Shown here: in pieces, positions 4,946 through 5,249 of the stretch
Layout: every line of letters starts with the position of its first letter
Numbering within the stretch: the first letter of the stretch is position 1
Assembly (NCBI GenBank): GCA_034408745.1
Contig: JAWXCM010000144.1
Coordinates: 1 to 5,249 of the forward strand
Length of the DNA stretch: 5,249 nt
Direction: 5' to 3'
Source of the DNA: JAWXCM01 sp034408745
GTDB taxonomy: Bacteria > Acidobacteriota > Terriglobia > Bryobacterales > Bryobacteraceae
Program-made: the position numbers and the translations under genes
The notes under the pieces: generated by a model
What the model saw: the letters and a program-made list of their open reading frames with translations, nothing else
What the model was told of the DNA's origin: nothing
Database searches by the model: none

Positions 4946-5249
4946 ATGGATGACCCGCGCGGGAAGTTGACGATAGGGGGCCTGGCCGAGGCCGCCGGCG
5001 TTACGGTTGAGACCATCCGCTTCTACCAGCGCAGGGACTTGCTGGCCGAGCCTCTGCGGCGCTACGGCAGCGTCCGTCGCTACAGCACCGTCGACGTGGG
5101 TCGCGTGCGATTCATAAAGGCGGCCCAGCGACTGGGCTTCAGCCTGAATGACATCGTGGGGCTGTTGCGGCTCGACGACGGTCTGCACTGCAGCGAAGCT
5201 GCCGAACTAGCGGAGAGCAAACTCGAGGAGGTCCGGCAGAACCTGGCCC
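4946..5249 (+). CDS. merR: Mercury-responsive transcriptional regulator MerR (3' end outside window)
   Basis: The first 101 residues are visible, starting MDDPRGKLTIGGLAEAAGV. The winged-helix DNA-binding domain is at about 8-75: AEAAGVTVETIRFYQRRDLL, then RRYGSVRRYSTVDVGRVRFIK, and RLGFSLNDIVGLLRL. The dimerisation helix begins at about 81. Cys82 (DGLHCSEA) occupies the same number as the first Hg-binding cysteine of Tn501 MerR; the other two (117 and 126 in Tn501) lie beyond the window edge. It represses and, with Hg(II), activates the divergent merTPA operon from the shared operator. The ATG is only eight bases after the operator dyad and has no clear ribosome site (the nearest purine run, GGA at 4934-4936, is inside the operator). 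Another ATG at 4950 is out of frame. This start matches the Tn501 protein start to within a few residues. Confidence 0.96.
   Translation, partial: MDDPRGKLTIGGLAEAAGVTVETIRFYQRRDLLAEPLRRYGSVRRYSTVDVGRVRFIKAAQRLGFSLNDIVGLLRLDDGLHCSEAAELAESKLEEVRQNLA

Noticed and set aside
4904..5188. Upstream extension of the merT frame to a 219-residue protein
   Set aside because: The extra 95 residues lie across the operator and antisense to merR, and do not resemble MerT; known MerT proteins start just before the GRGAL-TGG segment.

Overview
The window looks like chromosomal or island DNA from a GC-rich proteobacterium. A gammaproteobacterium is my best guess, from the E. coli-like membrane glucose dehydrogenase tail and the Tn501/Tn21-like mercury genes, but the sequence does not fix the genus. 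It has three parts. The left part (about 1-1351, + strand) carries the 3' end of a PQQ-dependent membrane glucose dehydrogenase gene (gcd-like), followed by a complete peroxiredoxin-like gene with a strong ribosome binding site. The base composition here is visibly less GC-rich than further right.

The middle part (about 1352-1928) has no intact gene. It holds three imperfect 24-25 bp tandem repeats, a fragment of a Fur/Irr-type regulator gene, directly followed by a frameshifted fragment of what looks like the C terminus of an IS91-type transposase, and about 160 bases I cannot assign. I read it as a scar of past insertions and deletions between the left block and the mercury block.

The right part (about 1929-5249) is a compact mercury-resistance locus. 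merR reads rightward and runs off the window. merT, merP and merA read leftward from a shared 42-bp divergent promoter/operator. MerR should sense Hg(II) on the operator, MerP should bind Hg(II) in the periplasm, MerT should carry it across the inner membrane, and MerA should reduce it to Hg(0). No merC, merD, merE or merB follows merA. Instead, 103 bp downstream on the same strand, there is a gene for a predicted lipoprotein with a SAM-methyltransferase fold.

I do not see a wholly new system. The most notable points are the merT promoter, whose geometry predicts an essentially leaderless merT mRNA, the unusual exported methyltransferase placed after merA, and the remnant-filled junction. Family assignments rest on remembered motifs and family sequences; no search was run.
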